Origin: Marinococcus halotolerans DSM 16375
GTDB lineage: Bacteria; Bacillota; Bacilli; Bacillales; Marinococcaceae
Reading direction: 5' to 3'
Length of the DNA stretch: 64,000 nucleotides
NCBI RefSeq assembly: GCF_000420725.1
Contig: NZ_ATVM01000004.1
Coordinates: forward strand, 124,001 to 188,000
The position numbers and the translations under genes were made by a program. The notes beneath the pieces were generated by a model. The model was not told the DNA's origin and did no database searches. It saw only the letters and a program-made list of their open reading frames with translations. Position 1 is the first letter of the stretch; each line of letters opens with the position of its first letter. Below are positions 63,963-64,000 of this stretch, piece after piece.

Positions 63963-64000
63963 ATGAAACCGTTCGTTAGAGAATACACAAATGACGAAGC
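63963..64000 (+). CDS. Partial CDS at the window edge
   Basis: ATG 63963 preceded by AAAGGGAGGTTCTT. The first 12 full codons (MKPFVREYTNDE) run open to the end of the window. Too short to identify; GNAT-like starts can look similar, but this is not a claim. Confidence 0.55.
   Translation, partial: MKPFVREYTNDE

Overview
The window comes from the chromosome of a Bacillales bacterium, most likely a Bacillaceae. The gene order ychF-rpsF-ssb-rpsR, yybS-gdpP-rplI-dnaB, purA, a Lys-Glu-Asp-Phe tRNA cluster, walR-walK-walH-walI-walJ, htrA and rlmH matches the origin-proximal arm of Bacillus subtilis, where these genes are read away from oriC. Three exact or near-exact parS sites and a cluster of DnaA boxes agree with an origin-proximal position. 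Many proteins are acidic (WalH, WalI, SSB tail, HtrA, sortase), which hints at a salt- or alkali-adapted species, but I cannot name it.

Layout. 1-18.6 kb is the conserved core: translation and replication genes, c-di-AMP turnover (GdpP), purine synthesis, tRNAs, and the WalRK cell-wall two-component system with its regulators. 18.6-23.2 kb holds small membrane and lipoproteins, uracil-DNA glycosylase, an aldo/keto reductase, a glutathione peroxidase-like thiol peroxidase and an AbrB-family membrane protein. 23.4-26.8 kb is a nitrogen-linked cluster: a perfect TnrA/GlnR box, an ammonium transporter, a GlnD-like nucleotidyltransferase, a DEDDh exonuclease and a shortened GlnR-like regulator. 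27-36 kb contains NAD salvage (pncB), YwdI/YwdK, DUF368, a Fur-box-preceded ferredoxin/flavodoxin-NADP reductase and CtsR-controlled clpE. 36-47 kb is mixed accessory metabolism: a class III aminotransferase, an AraC-VOC-VOC-DUF5996 run, a macrodomain protein, a CopB-type copper ATPase, rpiA, a sulfotransferase and a zinc alcohol dehydrogenase.

47-64 kb is mostly accessory: UbiA prenyltransferase, PadR plus chromate transporter, a class D sortase beside a matching MPETA-anchored substrate, a TetR plus paired SMR efflux operon, a diguanylate cyclase, a soluble PAS chemoreceptor, nitronate monooxygenase, a cation antiporter whose start region is out of frame, an MFS-MarR pair, a methyltransferase and a CstR-type persulfide sensor.

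The regulatory reading is rich. I could assign candidate sites for TnrA/GlnR, PurR, CtsR, Fur, CstR, PadR and MarR, an S6:S18 leader, a candidate SigB promoter, and many intrinsic terminators. I found no prophage, insertion sequence, CRISPR array or rRNA. The cluster most worth following up is amt-nucleotidyltransferase-exonuclease-mini-GlnR, which carries no PII gene.
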